DNA from: Gemmata palustris
Lineage (GTDB): Bacteria; Planctomycetota; Planctomycetia; Gemmatales; Gemmataceae
Assembly (NCBI RefSeq): GCF_017939745.1
Contig: NZ_JAGKQQ010000001.1
Location: forward strand, 2,480,001 to 2,544,000
Direction: 5' to 3'
DNA length: 64,000 bases
Every line of letters starts with the position of its first letter. Position 1 is the first letter of the stretch. A program made the translations under genes and the position numbers. Below the pieces are notes generated by a model. The model had not been told where the DNA came from and made no database searches. It saw only the letters and a program-made list of their open reading frames with translations. This document shows positions 19,798-27,737 of the stretch, one piece after another.

Positions 19798-20082
19798 TCA
19801 TTCCCGCACCGCACACTTCCTCCGCGCGGCCAGCATCTGCCACAACTCCGCGCGGAGCGCCTCGGCCTGCTTCACCCACTCCGCTGAACACGGATTGTCG
19901 GCGTCGTAGAACGCCACCACGCCACGACACCGCGCCTCGACATCCTCGACGGTCACGAGCGACACGAGGTCGGGCTTCTTGTGGAGCGAGCAGAGTTGGT
20001 GGCGGAACTGTCGAACGAGATCGACCGCTTGCTTGCCCGTGAGCGAGGAATTGCCAAGAGAGACGCGGAACGTGCGGGTCAC
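19798..20082 (-). CDS. Hypothetical protein, 94 residues
   Basis: Starts MTRTFRVSLGNSSLTGKQAVDLVRQF, soluble and helical. It contains two Cys positions (HQLCSLH, EARCRGV) but no clear metal site. It begins 10 bp after the RNA-ligase fragment on the same strand, so the two were probably one transcription unit. No family recognised. Confidence 0.55.
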   Translation of the reverse strand: MTRTFRVSLGNSSLTGKQAVDLVRQFRHQLCSLHKKPDLVSLVTVEDVEARCRGVVAFYDADNPCSAEWVKQAEALRAELWQMLAARRKCAVRE

Positions 20083-20092
20083 GACGACGCGC

Positions 20093-20325
20093 TTACTCGT
20101 CGTATTTCAGAAGGAACTTCGGGTTGATCGCCTTGAAGCTCGGGCGGCCCCCGATGTCCTCGTCGTATTCCTCGACCAGCGGGCGCAAGACGACCCCCTC
20201 GCGCTGGACCTGCGGGTTGAGCACACTCGTCCCCTCCGAAAACGTGACCAGCTCGTCTACAGTATGGTTCAGTATGAGCGTTCCGAGCTGCGGAACGGGT
20301 TCCAAACCCATCTCGGCCAAGCCCG
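20093..20325 (-). pseudogene. 3' fragment of an RNA ligase (DRB0094 type)
   Basis: The last ~77 codons encode HTVDELVTFSEGTSVLNPQVQ, then REGVVLRPLVEEYDED (ligase motif IV, EGVV-RP) and SFKAINPKFLLKYDE (motif V, K-I--KFL-K), the typical C-terminal end of DRB0094-family RNA ligases that seal nicks or repair RNA. The adenylation Lys and the N-terminal half are absent: upstream the frame breaks and is joined to an unrelated gene fragment. The fragment cannot be catalytic. Confidence 0.7.
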
Positions 20326-20504
20326 TCTGCCACAGGCCGCCAGAAGTTGCGGACGATGCCGTGCGGAACGTGGTTGTCTTCCTCGGCACCGTCGAGACCA
20401 AACTGATCCAGAACCCACTTTGCTTCGTTGGAATCGCACCGTCCAGACAATCCAGCAGGGAACTGCTTGCTGATGCTGACGTGGTACTCGAAGCCCTTGT
20501 TCAT
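20326..20504 (-). pseudogene. 5' fragment of a hypothetical gene (HVSIS...GAEEDNHVP type)
   Basis: ATG 20504 starts MNKGFEYHVSISKQFPAGLSG; the frame continues with LDQFGLDGAEEDNHVP and IVRNFWRPVADG and then loses sense at about 20325, where the RNA-ligase frame takes over. This looks like a deletion fusion of two neighbouring genes. The family is known to me only as an uncharacterised phage/bacterial protein type. Confidence 0.5.
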
Positions 20505-20747
20505 TCCCGGTTCGGAAGCGACTTCTACGGCGCTGATAACGGCGAGGTTGACCGCGTCAGCATCGCCCACATGCAAACTTCGGCAGCGGAGGATGTGTCG
20601 GGTGAGCTGGTGTTTCAGATTCGTGGACTGCGCAAACTGGAACTGCCGCTGGCGGTCTCGGTGTGTGAACAGGAAACCGCTGAAGGGAAGGCCAAGGGCA
20701 TTAACTGTGTGAACTGCACTCTCTGTTGGCGTCCGCTGTAAAACCTT

Positions 20748-20785
20748 ACGCCCCAGTTCCCGAGAGGGAGCCGGGGCGTCTTTTC
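20748..20785. terminator. Bidirectional hairpin terminator
   Basis: The stem ACGCCCC...GGGGCGT (20748-20779) has TTTT on both sides (CTTTTCT rightward, AAGGTTTT leftward). It lies 20 nt after the stop of the pyridoxamine-oxidase-like gene (-) and most likely ends that transcript. Confidence 0.65.
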
Positions 20786-20798
20786 TCCGCCATCGGTT

Positions 20799-21335
20799 TC
20801 ACACCCTCAGCTTGCCCTCGATCGAATCGTCCAGCGTCTTCCCGACGGCGGCCCCGATGAGCATCTTCACGTAAGCCACCGCGCTCCCGTGCTTCGTGTC
20901 CCAGTAGTACCCGTCGGTCGGCGTGACCCTGATGACGGTGATTCGCGGATCGTCCTTCCCGCCGGTGAACCAGGTCTTGAGGATCGGCTCCCACAATTCC
21001 TCGATCTTCGCCCGGTCGGTGGTGACAGTGGCCCGCCCGGTCAGGCTCAGGAAGTCGGAGTTCGGCGCCCCCTGGAACAAGAGCTTTACAGACGGGTCGT
21101 GCGCCAGCTCCTGGTTCTGGTGACTGTCGCTCGCGCTCAGGAACCACAGGTTCCCGTCGTCGTCCACCTTGCGGACGTTCATCGGGCGGGTGCCGCCGGT
21201 CTCGCCGTTGGGAACCGTGGTGCAGAAGAAGCAGTTCTTCGCGTACCCGACGAGCTCCCGGATCTTCGCGACCGCGGCCTTGCCCTGCAGGTCGTCTTTG
21301 TTCTGTTCCGGCTGGTTCTCGTTGATCGAATTCAT
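20799..21335 (-). CDS. Pyridoxamine 5'-phosphate oxidase-like general stress protein
   Basis: 178 residues of split-barrel flavin-binding fold, related to general stress protein 26. Landmarks: ELVGYAKNCFFCTTVPNGETGGTRPMNV (about residues 27-54), GNLWFLSASDSHQNQEL, VKLLFQG, FLSLTGRATV and DGYYWDTKHG. These proteins bind FMN or F420-type cofactors; the physiological substrate is unknown. ATG 21335 follows CGGAGC. It is divergent from the SDR gene with back-to-back sigma-54-type promoters between them. Confidence 0.87.
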   Translation of the reverse strand: MNSINENQPEQNKDDLQGKAAVAKIRELVGYAKNCFFCTTVPNGETGGTRPMNVRKVDDDGNLWFLSASDSHQNQELAHDPSVKLLFQGAPNSDFLSLTGRATVTTDRAKIEELWEPILKTWFTGGKDDPRITVIRVTPTDGYYWDTKHGSAVAYVKMLIGAAVGKTLDDSIEGKLRV

Positions 21336-21377
21336 TGTGAAGCTCCGTTGTGGAAAGGCTTTGCCGGGCGTTCCTCC

Positions 21378-21392
21378 GCAAACCACGCGCCG
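21378..21392 (-). promoter_or_regulatory. Sigma-54-type promoter for the PPOX-like stress gene
   Basis: Minus strand CCGGCGCGTGGTTTGCGG: GGCGCG at -24 (one mismatch), TTTGC at -12, exact spacing. Predicted leader about 31 nt. Its -24 box abuts the -24 box of the opposite promoter. Confidence 0.5.
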
Positions 21393-21406
21393 GTATGCCT
21401 TGTGCA
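21391..21406 (+). promoter_or_regulatory. Possible sigma-54-type promoter for the SDR gene
   Basis: CGGTATGCCTTGTGCA: GG-N10-GC spacing correct, -12 TGCA good, -24 weaker. Predicted start near 21417, 26 nt before the ATG. Confidence 0.35.
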
Positions 21407-21442
21407 GTCGTGATGGCGTCTGCACCACACCTGGAGTTGCCA

Positions 21443-22315
21443 ATGAGCCAGCAGAAGGAACCGAAAGGCCCGATGAAGCCGCAGTCCCAGCCGAAGCCCG
21501 GCCTGGACTCGGCAATGGACCCGCCGCCGAAGTACAAAGCCCCGCTCTATAAGGGCGCCGACAAGCTCAAGGGTAAGGCCGCGCTCATCACCGGGGGCGA
21601 CTCCGGGATCGGGCGATCGGTCGCGGTCCTGTACGCGCGCGAGGGGGCGGACGTGGCGATCGTGTATCTGGCTGCTGAGCAGTCCGATGCCGAGGAAACC
21701 AAGAAAGCGGTGCAGGAAGAAGGGCGCAAGTGCCTGCTCCTCCCCGGTGACGTGAAGGACCCGAAGTTCTGCCGGGACGCGGTCGAGGAGACCGTTGCCG
21801 AGTACGGGCGGCTCGACGTGCTGGTGAACAATGCGGCGTACCAGGAGACGCAGCAGAAGCTCGAGGACATCAGCGACGAGCAGTTCGACACGACGTTCCG
21901 GACGAACATCTACGGGTACTTCTACATGGCCAAGGCGGCGGTCGCGTACCTGCCGAAGGGCGGGGCGATCGTGAACTGCGGGTCGATCACCGGGCTCGAA
22001 GGGAACAAGACGCTGATCGACTACGCCAGCACCAAGGGCGCGATCCACGCCTTCACCAAGAGTCTGGCGCAGAACCTGATCGACCGGGGCATTCGGGTGA
22101 ACTGCGTGTCGCCGGGGCCGATCTGGACGCCCCTGCAACCGGTGTCGAAGCCGCCGGACAAAGTGGCCGAACACGGCGCCGGCACTCCGCTGAAGCGCCC
22201 CGGCCAGCCCGAGGAGGTGGCCCCGGCGTTCGTGTTCTTCGCGTCGGAGGCGGATTCGAGTTACATCAACGGCGAGATCCTGACCCTGCTCGGCGGCGAG
22301 ACGCGGGCGAGCTGA
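21443..22315 (+). CDS. Short-chain dehydrogenase/reductase (YhdF/YhxC-like stress SDR)
   Basis: 290 residues. A Pro/Lys-rich N-terminal extension of about 40 residues precedes the Rossmann fold. NAD(P) site TGGDSGIGRSVA, NNAAYQ, catalytic Ser in NCGSITG, catalytic YASTKGA, then VNCVSPGPIWTPLQP and a C-terminal INGEILTLLGGE. This subgroup is found with catalase and YciF-type proteins in stress clusters of many soil bacteria; its substrate is not known. ATG 21443 follows TGGAG. A two-helix membrane protein gene follows after 11 bp. Confidence 0.9.
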   Translation: MSQQKEPKGPMKPQSQPKPGLDSAMDPPPKYKAPLYKGADKLKGKAALITGGDSGIGRSVAVLYAREGADVAIVYLAAEQSDAEETKKAVQEEGRKCLLLPGDVKDPKFCRDAVEETVAEYGRLDVLVNNAAYQETQQKLEDISDEQFDTTFRTNIYGYFYMAKAAVAYLPKGGAIVNCGSITGLEGNKTLIDYASTKGAIHAFTKSLAQNLIDRGIRVNCVSPGPIWTPLQPVSKPPDKVAEHGAGTPLKRPGQPEEVAPAFVFFASEADSSYINGEILTLLGGETRAS

Positions 22316-22326
22316 AAGGCGATCAT

Positions 22327-22773
22327 ATGGCGACCGATGACGAGAACGCAAAGGCCCTGCCGGAGGGGTACACATACCTGCGGCAGGAGTTGCGGTTCGA
22401 GCACACGCTGCTCGGATCGCGGATGACGTATTACATGACCAGCCAGTCGTTCCTGTTCACGACCGCGGCCATCGCTCGGGCGGTGCAGTGGCACGGGGTC
22501 TACTGGTTCTCGGGTGTCATGGTTCCGATCGTCGGGATCGCCGCCTCGGCCGTCTTGCTGTTCTCGATCCACGCGGCCTACGGGCGCATGGACCAGTGGC
22601 GGGCGAAGGAGAAGCTGTTCGAGGGCAAGCACCCGTTGATCGTGCTGTACCCCGAAGAGAAGCACCGCAAGAGCCTGCTGTTCACGACCCTGATGCCGTG
22701 GCTGCTCATTTCCGTCTGGATCGTCTTTGCCGTTCTCATCCACATCTTCAAGCCACAAGGCGGGGGAATGTGA
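22327..22773 (+). CDS. Small membrane protein in operon with the SDR
   Basis: 148 residues. The N-terminal soluble part has YLRQELRFEHTLLGSRMTYYMTSQSFLFTTAAIA. The most hydrophobic segments are at about residues 61-82 and near the C-terminus (PWLLISVWIVFAVLIHIF). ATG 22327 is preceded by GAAAGGCGA, 11 bp after the SDR stop. The short arginine-rich cytoplasmic pattern recalls RipA/SLATT-like small membrane proteins, but I am not certain of a family. Confidence 0.72.
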   Translation: MATDDENAKALPEGYTYLRQELRFEHTLLGSRMTYYMTSQSFLFTTAAIARAVQWHGVYWFSGVMVPIVGIAASAVLLFSIHAAYGRMDQWRAKEKLFEGKHPLIVLYPEEKHRKSLLFTTLMPWLLISVWIVFAVLIHIFKPQGGGM

Positions 22774-22794
22774 AATCCGCCGGGTGTCAAAACG

Positions 22795-22819
22795 AAAAAA
22801 GCCCCTTAAACCGGGGGCT
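22795..22819 (-). terminator. Intrinsic terminator of the DUF892 gene
   Basis: On the minus strand AGCCCC..GGGGCT stem with a short loop followed by TTTTTTCG. It lies about 17 nt after the DUF892 stop and between convergent genes. Confidence 0.75.
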
Positions 22820-22835
22820 CGTTCCGTTTCCGCGG

Positions 22836-23441
22836 CTACTTCTTGCTACCCGCTTTGGGCGCGGACTTCCCGCCCTTCGGGGCGGGCTTGGGGTCTTCGG
22901 GCTCCTCTTCGCCCTCTTCTGTGTCGTCCTCACCCTCTTCGTCGTCTTCAGCCCCTTGGGCCTCGACGTTGATGACGGTCTCGGCCAACTCGTTCAGCTT
23001 TTCGTCGGCCTCCTTTTCCTCGTCCAGCGTCTCCTGGAGCAGCACCTCGGCCTCGGAGTACCCGAGTAGGCCCGCGAAGGTCCGCACGCACCCGTACCCG
23101 GCCATCTCGTAGTGCTCGACCCGCTGGGCGCACGCGATCAGTGCGGCGTCGATCACGGACGGGTTGCCGTCTTCTTCGAGCACCTCTTTGCCTTCTTCGA
23201 TCAGCCCCTCCATGGCTTTGCACTTCTTTCCCTTCGGGCTCACTTCGAGGGCGGTGAAGATCTGCTCCAAGCGCCCGATCTGGGTGCGGGTGACCTCCAG
23301 GTGCTCGGTGAACGCGGCCTTCAGTTCCGGAGCGGTCGCCTTCTTGGCCATCTTCGGCAGCGCCTTGAGGAGCTGATTTTCCGCGTTGTACAGGTCCTTC
23401 AACTCGTCCACGTACAAATCGTGCAGGGAATCCAGGGACAT
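22836..23441 (-). CDS. DUF892/YciF family ferritin-like protein with acidic-then-basic tail
   Basis: 201 residues. The four-helix ferritin-like core (about 1-160) begins LHDLYVDELKDLYNAENQLLKALPKMAKKA. Carboxylate and His ligands are visible in ELKDLYNAENQ, FTEHLEVTRTQI and RVEHYEMAGYG. The tail is unusual: an acidic block (AEDDEEGEDDTEEGEEEPEDP) then Lys/Pro/Gly repeats (KPAPKGGKSAPKAGSKK), histone-tail-like and possibly DNA- or metal-binding. ATG 23441 follows GGAGC. Probable role in stationary-phase oxidative or metal stress. Confidence 0.9.
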   Translation of the reverse strand: MSLDSLHDLYVDELKDLYNAENQLLKALPKMAKKATAPELKAAFTEHLEVTRTQIGRLEQIFTALEVSPKGKKCKAMEGLIEEGKEVLEEDGNPSVIDAALIACAQRVEHYEMAGYGCVRTFAGLLGYSEAEVLLQETLDEEKEADEKLNELAETVINVEAQGAEDDEEGEDDTEEGEEEPEDPKPAPKGGKSAPKAGSKK

Positions 23442-23498
23442 ATCGTGCTCCGGGAGCGAATTAGTGCGGGGACGGAAACAATCGGCAGGAACTGTTCA

Positions 23499-23513
23499 GC
23501 AATTCACGAGCCG
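23499..23513 (-). promoter_or_regulatory. Sigma-54-type promoter for the DUF892 gene
   Basis: Minus strand GCGGCTCGTGAATTGCTG: GGCTCG at -24 (one mismatch), TTGCT at -12, exact spacing. Predicted leader about 47 nt. Confidence 0.45.
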
Positions 23514-23593
23514 CTCGGCACGCTTCTTCGCGTGCAAGTTCCGTGAAGCCGATCCCGCGTCCGGTGGAATTGCGGCACTTGTCACGCGCCGAT

Positions 23594-24294
23594 TCAGGTG
23601 CATTCGTAAGCCACCTTGACCTTCCCGAATTCCAGTTCTTCGACGCTACTCTTCGGCACGTAGAAGTTGATCCGGTCCGCCATCGATCCGAAGCTGGCGA
23701 GCAACAGGTGTCCCCTCGGGACGGGATACTTGGCCTCGTAGGACGGCAAGCCGAACAGGCGGTGAGTAGCCGGGGAGAAGCGGTTGTGGAACATCTCGTG
23801 GAAGTAACCGAACTCGTCCCGCTCTCCACCGATCACCGTGGCGCCGCGGGCGTCCTTGCGGTCTTTCCACACATCGCGTTCCCGGCGCGTCAGCCCGTAC
23901 CGCTGGATGCGGTCCGGCACGCGGTACCCTTGGGAGAGCGTCAGGAGCCGCGGGTACAGGTGTCGGTCGTGGAAGTCCACACCGTACCGCGGGTCGACGA
24001 CCACATGGGCCCGGTGCAGGCGCTTGGGTGGAAAGAAGAACACGCGCGATCCCTTGCCCAGCGGGCCGCGGTCGTCGTGGTAAAAGAACGACAGCAGCCC
24101 GGCGCGGGGCAGGCGGGCCACTCGAAGTCACTCGGAACGTCCGGTCGGCCGCCGAGCTTGGAATGACCGGCGGGAATGTCCGCGTCGGCGACGTTGCTGG
24201 ACTCGGCGTTGATGCAGGGCCGCACTTGGTCGAGAACCTTGTCCGCCAATCCCGGCACCCGATCTCGGATGAAGGATTCGACTTCAGCGTCCAT
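23594..24294 (-). pseudogene. DUF1963 (YwqG-like) gene broken by internal deletion/frameshift
   Basis: The 5' frame from ATG 24294 reads MDAEVESFIRDRVPGLADK... to HSKLGGRPDVPSDFEWP. The remaining family sequence resumes in another frame: LPRAGLLSFFYHDDRGPLGKGSRVFFFPP ... HRLFGLPSYEAKYPVPRGHLLLASFGSM, ending at 23594. The segment that normally follows the EWP signature (LAFLAQ-type) is missing at about 24110-24120, so this is a deletion plus frame change rather than a single-base error. Function of the family unknown. Confidence 0.7.
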
Positions 24295-24297
24295 ACG

Positions 24298-25407
24298 TTA
24301 TCCCGGCCCCTTGTCGTGCTCGCCCAGCCAGCTCGGGTTCTTCGCCGTACCGTCGAACGCGTTGGTCGTCTTGAACCGCTCGAACTCGCCCTTCATCGCA
24401 GCACTCTTCGTCTTCGCGAGCAGGTCCGCCGTTTCCTTCTCCGTCAGCGGCTTGAACGTCCTCGCCAGGTCCAGGGCCTGCTTGAGGATCGCCATGCTGT
24501 CGATCCCGGTGATGACGACCGAGGTCGGCAGGCTCAGTGCGTATTGGAGGCACTCGACCGGGGTCGCGGTCTTACTCTTCAGCACCAGCCCGTCGCCCAG
24601 CGCCTTCATGCCGAGCACCCCGACGCCCTCCTTCACAAGCACCGGCACGACCTGCTTCTCGAAGCTGCGGAAGTGCGCGTCGAGGACGTTGAGCGGCATC
24701 TGGGCGGTGTCGAACTTGACCCCGTGCTCCTTCGCCACCTCTAGCATCCGCAGGTGGACCGCCGGGTCCTTGTGCCCGGTGAACCCGACGTAGCGGATCT
24801 TCCCGGCCCTCTTCGCCGCGTCCACCGCCTCCTGCGCCCCGCCCGCGACGAAGATGCGGTCGGGGTCCTCCATGCGGATGATCTCGTGGTGCTGTACCAG
24901 GTCGATCACGTCCGCCTGGAGCCGCTTCAGGCACTCGTCGATCTGTTCGGCGGCGGCCTTCTTCGTGCGGCCGTCGATCTTGGTCATCAGGAACACCTTC
25001 TTGCGGTACCCGTCCTTCAGGGCCTTGCCCATCCGGATCTCGGACCCGCCGTCGTGGTAGTCCCAGCAGTTGTCCATGAACGTGATGCCGGCGTCGATCG
25101 CCGAGCGGATGATGGCGATGCTGTCCTTCTCGCCCTTCTGGCGGCCGATGTGGTGCCCGCCCAGGCCGATGGCCGAGACCTCCTCCTTGGTGCTGCCGAG
25201 CTGCCGGTACAGCATGTCGCCCTTGCGCGTCTCCTTGGGCCGCGCCGGAGCGGCAATCTTGGGCTCGTCCGCGGTGACGGCGCCTGCCGCCACGGCCGCC
25301 GTGATCGTTCCGATGAACTCGCGCCGCTGCGTGGGTGGATCCCTTGTTTGGGTGACGTGTGCGTCGGGTTGCAAAGCCGGTGCCGCTGCCGATCGCACCG
25401 GTTTCAC
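24298..25407 (-). CDS. Tat-exported aldo/keto reductase
   Basis: About 369 residues. The N-terminus contains TQRREFIGTITAAVAAGAVTADE, a Tat-type signal. The AKR barrel follows: STKEEVSAIGLGGHHIG, DAGITFMDNCWDYHDGGSEIRMGKAL (catalytic Asp, Tyr), KVFLMTKIDGR (Lys), DLVQHHEI (His). The start is uncertain: I propose GTG 25407, which overlaps the stop of a HAD-gene remnant (GTGA). Planctomycetes have many such Tat-type reductases; the substrate is not deducible. Confidence 0.85.
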   Translation of the reverse strand: MKPVRSAAAPALQPDAHVTQTRDPPTQRREFIGTITAAVAAGAVTADEPKIAAPARPKETRKGDMLYRQLGSTKEEVSAIGLGGHHIGRQKGEKDSIAIIRSAIDAGITFMDNCWDYHDGGSEIRMGKALKDGYRKKVFLMTKIDGRTKKAAAEQIDECLKRLQADVIDLVQHHEIIRMEDPDRIFVAGGAQEAVDAAKRAGKIRYVGFTGHKDPAVHLRMLEVAKEHGVKFDTAQMPLNVLDAHFRSFEKQVVPVLVKEGVGVLGMKALGDGLVLKSKTATPVECLQYALSLPTSVVITGIDSMAILKQALDLARTFKPLTEKETADLLAKTKSAAMKGEFERFKTTNAFDGTAKNPSWLGEHDKGPG

Positions 25408-25586
25408 TGCTGAGCCGGCGTCATCGCTAGAGGGGATTGATCGAGGTGAGCTGCGAGATCGGCCGGGTCGTCGAAAACCGCGTCCGCCTTGAGGCCCGTC
25501 CACCCGCCGCACCGCAGCCCTATGACGCGCACTCCGGCCCGACACCCCCGCTGCAACAGACTCACCGGCCCACGAGCGAAAATCAC
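25404..25586 (-). pseudogene. C-terminal remnant of a HAD-family hydrolase
   Basis: The open stretch ends GVRVIGLRCGGWTGLKADAVFDDPADLAAHLDQSPLA. VIGLRCGGW and DDPADL.A.LD.SPL are typical of the end of phosphoglycolate-phosphatase-like HAD proteins. The catalytic motifs (DxDxT etc.) would lie upstream, where only unrelated AT-richer sequence is found (25590-25778). The stop overlaps the AKR GTG start, a relic of an operon. Confidence 0.5.
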
Positions 25587-25778
25587 CGCTCCGGCGCTCT
25601 TACGGCGGGATCGACCGCCCCGAGATTTTCGCCGAGAGAACCTTCAAAGGACTGGTCTGCCCACTGGCGCAAGGCACTCAAAATGCTATTTCCTTTCGCG
25701 AGCGTATTTCATCATCAATACGTCATTCGGGCTGAGGCTGATTGCTGCATTTAAGGTATTCTGATCGACAATTTTCAT
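25587..25778. other. Lower-GC intergenic stretch
   Basis: About 190 bp with AT-rich runs (ATTTCATCATCAATACGTCATT) between the kinase stop and the HAD remnant. I see no gene and no clear terminator. Confidence 0.4.
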
Positions 25779-27569
25779 TCAAATCAGGGGGCCGTCACGC
25801 ACGTTGCTCGCGATAACGATGTTGAGTGAAGAAACGGAATACGTGCCCTCGGTTACATGGGGTACATATTCTGTCTTTTTAACATTCGCCAGTTTGCCGT
25901 CTTTCATTTCTTGCACGATAGTCGTCCGCTCCTGAATTCTCTCGCAGCGGAGGCCCTCATCCGGCAAGAAGTCCAGCGCACGCGGGAAGTATTTGAAGTC
26001 GATATCGTCTACCTTTTTGTCCGCATCTGCTACCCAGCGACTGTTGACCAGAAACACCGGGTCAAGAGTTCCGTTTTCGAGCGCCCACGACGGTCGCTCC
26101 ATCCGAAGCGCACCTTTCTGTTGCGGTTCGGCACGTTCGGTCGGACCTTTTTGCGGCGCCTCGACGTTGGTCGGCTTCAGCGATGTCATGAACAACGCCC
26201 CGAGCAACAGGATGGAACCACCCAGAGCGATTGCAACCGCCACTAAGATCCACCACACGGGCGCCGTCTGCGAACGGTCAGGCGCGCTCTCGATACCGGT
26301 TTTCTTCACACGCGGAGGAGCCGGTCGTGACTTCGGTTCGGCCCGAGGAAGTGCCCCGCCCAGTCGTTGGGCCAGTTCGGCCCCGTCGGCTGGGCGGCGC
26401 TCGGCACTGTCGTCCCAGCACCGGTTCAGGAGCTCGACGTCGGTTCTCGACACGCCGAGGTCAAGGAGTTCTTCTTTCCATCCGTCACCGCCCGGGCGCT
26501 CGAGCGTTAAGTCGCCGCGGAGCAACTGGTACCACAGAACCCCCAACGAATAGACGTCATCCCGCACATCGGCGGGGAGCCCCCGCTTCTGCTGGGGCGA
26601 GGCGTACACCGGCGTGTACGCGCGGATCGTGACGAGCGCGGAGCCCGACGGGGTTCGGACGTGCCCCACGGGTTGGACGATCTTGCTGATACCGAAATCA
26701 GCGATCACCAGCTTCGGCCCCTCGCCTGTGTTCCGTATCAGCACGTTCGAGGGCTTCAGGTCACGATGGACGACGCCCAATTTATGGAACTGTCCCGCGG
26801 TCGCGGCCAGCGCGCGAATGGCTCCCTGAATTCGCTGGATCCGCTTCGCGCCCGGCAGCCCGTTCCACTCTCCGGGCAGGCGGGACAAATCACCCCCGCC
26901 GATGTACTCGAACTGCAACCACGGCGGGTCCGCGAGCGGTTCGGCCTGGCGCAGTTTCACCACCCCGTCGTGTGGCGCCTGGCGGTGGATCTCGCGCAAC
27001 GCGGCCGCTTCGGCCCGCGTGAATCGAGTGCGGGCGTCCGAATCGAGAAAGAACTTGAACGCCGCAACGGGAACTTCGTCATCGGGGTTCTCGGCCTTCC
27101 ACACCTCGCCGAACCCGCCCCCGCCCAAGGGTTCGGTGAGCTTCCAAGAGGGCAGCCCCGGGACCGAATCGCCGACCGTGAAACGCGGCGGCCGTTGGGG
27201 CAGGAACGCGGCCAGTTCGGCTGCGGAATTGATGTTCACGGTGGCGGGCACGGTCGTCGCGGACGGGTCGCCGAGGATACGGGCCGCTTGCTTGGCGGAC
27301 GCTTGGAACTGTGAGAGGTACGCCTCGACCTGCGCCCGGACCGCCTCGGTCAGTTGCAGCCGGTCGTCGCCCATCGCCTCGGCGAGTTGTTCCCGAAAGT
27401 TCTCGAACCGGGCGGCGATCAGGGCGTCGAGCTCTTCCCTCAACTTCGCCTGCTCGCGGCGTTTGGCGTAGGCGTCGAGGAGCTTCTGGGCGACGCCGGA
27501 GGGATCGTACTTCGCGCCCAGGTTGGCGACCGCCAGCCCGAGGGTCACCAGCAGATTGCGGAACTTCAT
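25779..27569 (-). CDS. Transmembrane Ser/Thr protein kinase
   Basis: 596 residues. An N-terminal helical/coiled region (about 1-105) precedes the Hanks-type kinase: GGGGFGEVWKA (P-loop, ~150), AAFKFF (Lys), VVHRDLKPSNVLI (catalytic loop), IADFGISKI (DFG), YASPQQ (in place of APE) and RDDVYSLGVLWYQLL. A single membrane helix (WWILVAVAIALGGSILLLGALF, ~445-467) follows, then an extracytoplasmic domain of ~130 residues with no recognised family. ATG 27569 follows GGAGCC. Gemmata genomes carry many such kinases. Confidence 0.92.
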   Translation of the reverse strand: MKFRNLLVTLGLAVANLGAKYDPSGVAQKLLDAYAKRREQAKLREELDALIAARFENFREQLAEAMGDDRLQLTEAVRAQVEAYLSQFQASAKQAARILGDPSATTVPATVNINSAAELAAFLPQRPPRFTVGDSVPGLPSWKLTEPLGGGGFGEVWKAENPDDEVPVAAFKFFLDSDARTRFTRAEAAALREIHRQAPHDGVVKLRQAEPLADPPWLQFEYIGGGDLSRLPGEWNGLPGAKRIQRIQGAIRALAATAGQFHKLGVVHRDLKPSNVLIRNTGEGPKLVIADFGISKIVQPVGHVRTPSGSALVTIRAYTPVYASPQQKRGLPADVRDDVYSLGVLWYQLLRGDLTLERPGGDGWKEELLDLGVSRTDVELLNRCWDDSAERRPADGAELAQRLGGALPRAEPKSRPAPPRVKKTGIESAPDRSQTAPVWWILVAVAIALGGSILLLGALFMTSLKPTNVEAPQKGPTERAEPQQKGALRMERPSWALENGTLDPVFLVNSRWVADADKKVDDIDFKYFPRALDFLPDEGLRCERIQERTTIVQEMKDGKLANVKKTEYVPHVTEGTYSVSSLNIVIASNVRDGPLI

Positions 27570-27737
27570 CGTGCGGCTCCGGTCCCGGCGCGGGCGGCAT
27601 ATCCGCGCGCGTAAACTCAATCATGTCAAGAATTCGGAAGGATTCGAGCGGCCACGTTCTCGGGCGGCTTACTCGCCTAAAGAGAACCGGGGCACGCCCG
27701 TTCGCACCGAGTGGCCAGTAGTCATCCGGCTAATCCC

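Noticed and set aside
20124-20741. 205-codon plus-strand frame ending just before a terminator-like hairpin
   Set aside because: Its centre is antisense to recognisable fragments (RNA-ligase motifs IV/V and HVSIS...GAEEDNHVP). The last 50 codons look protein-like but have no start or family, and the hairpin is explained by the PPOX-like gene.
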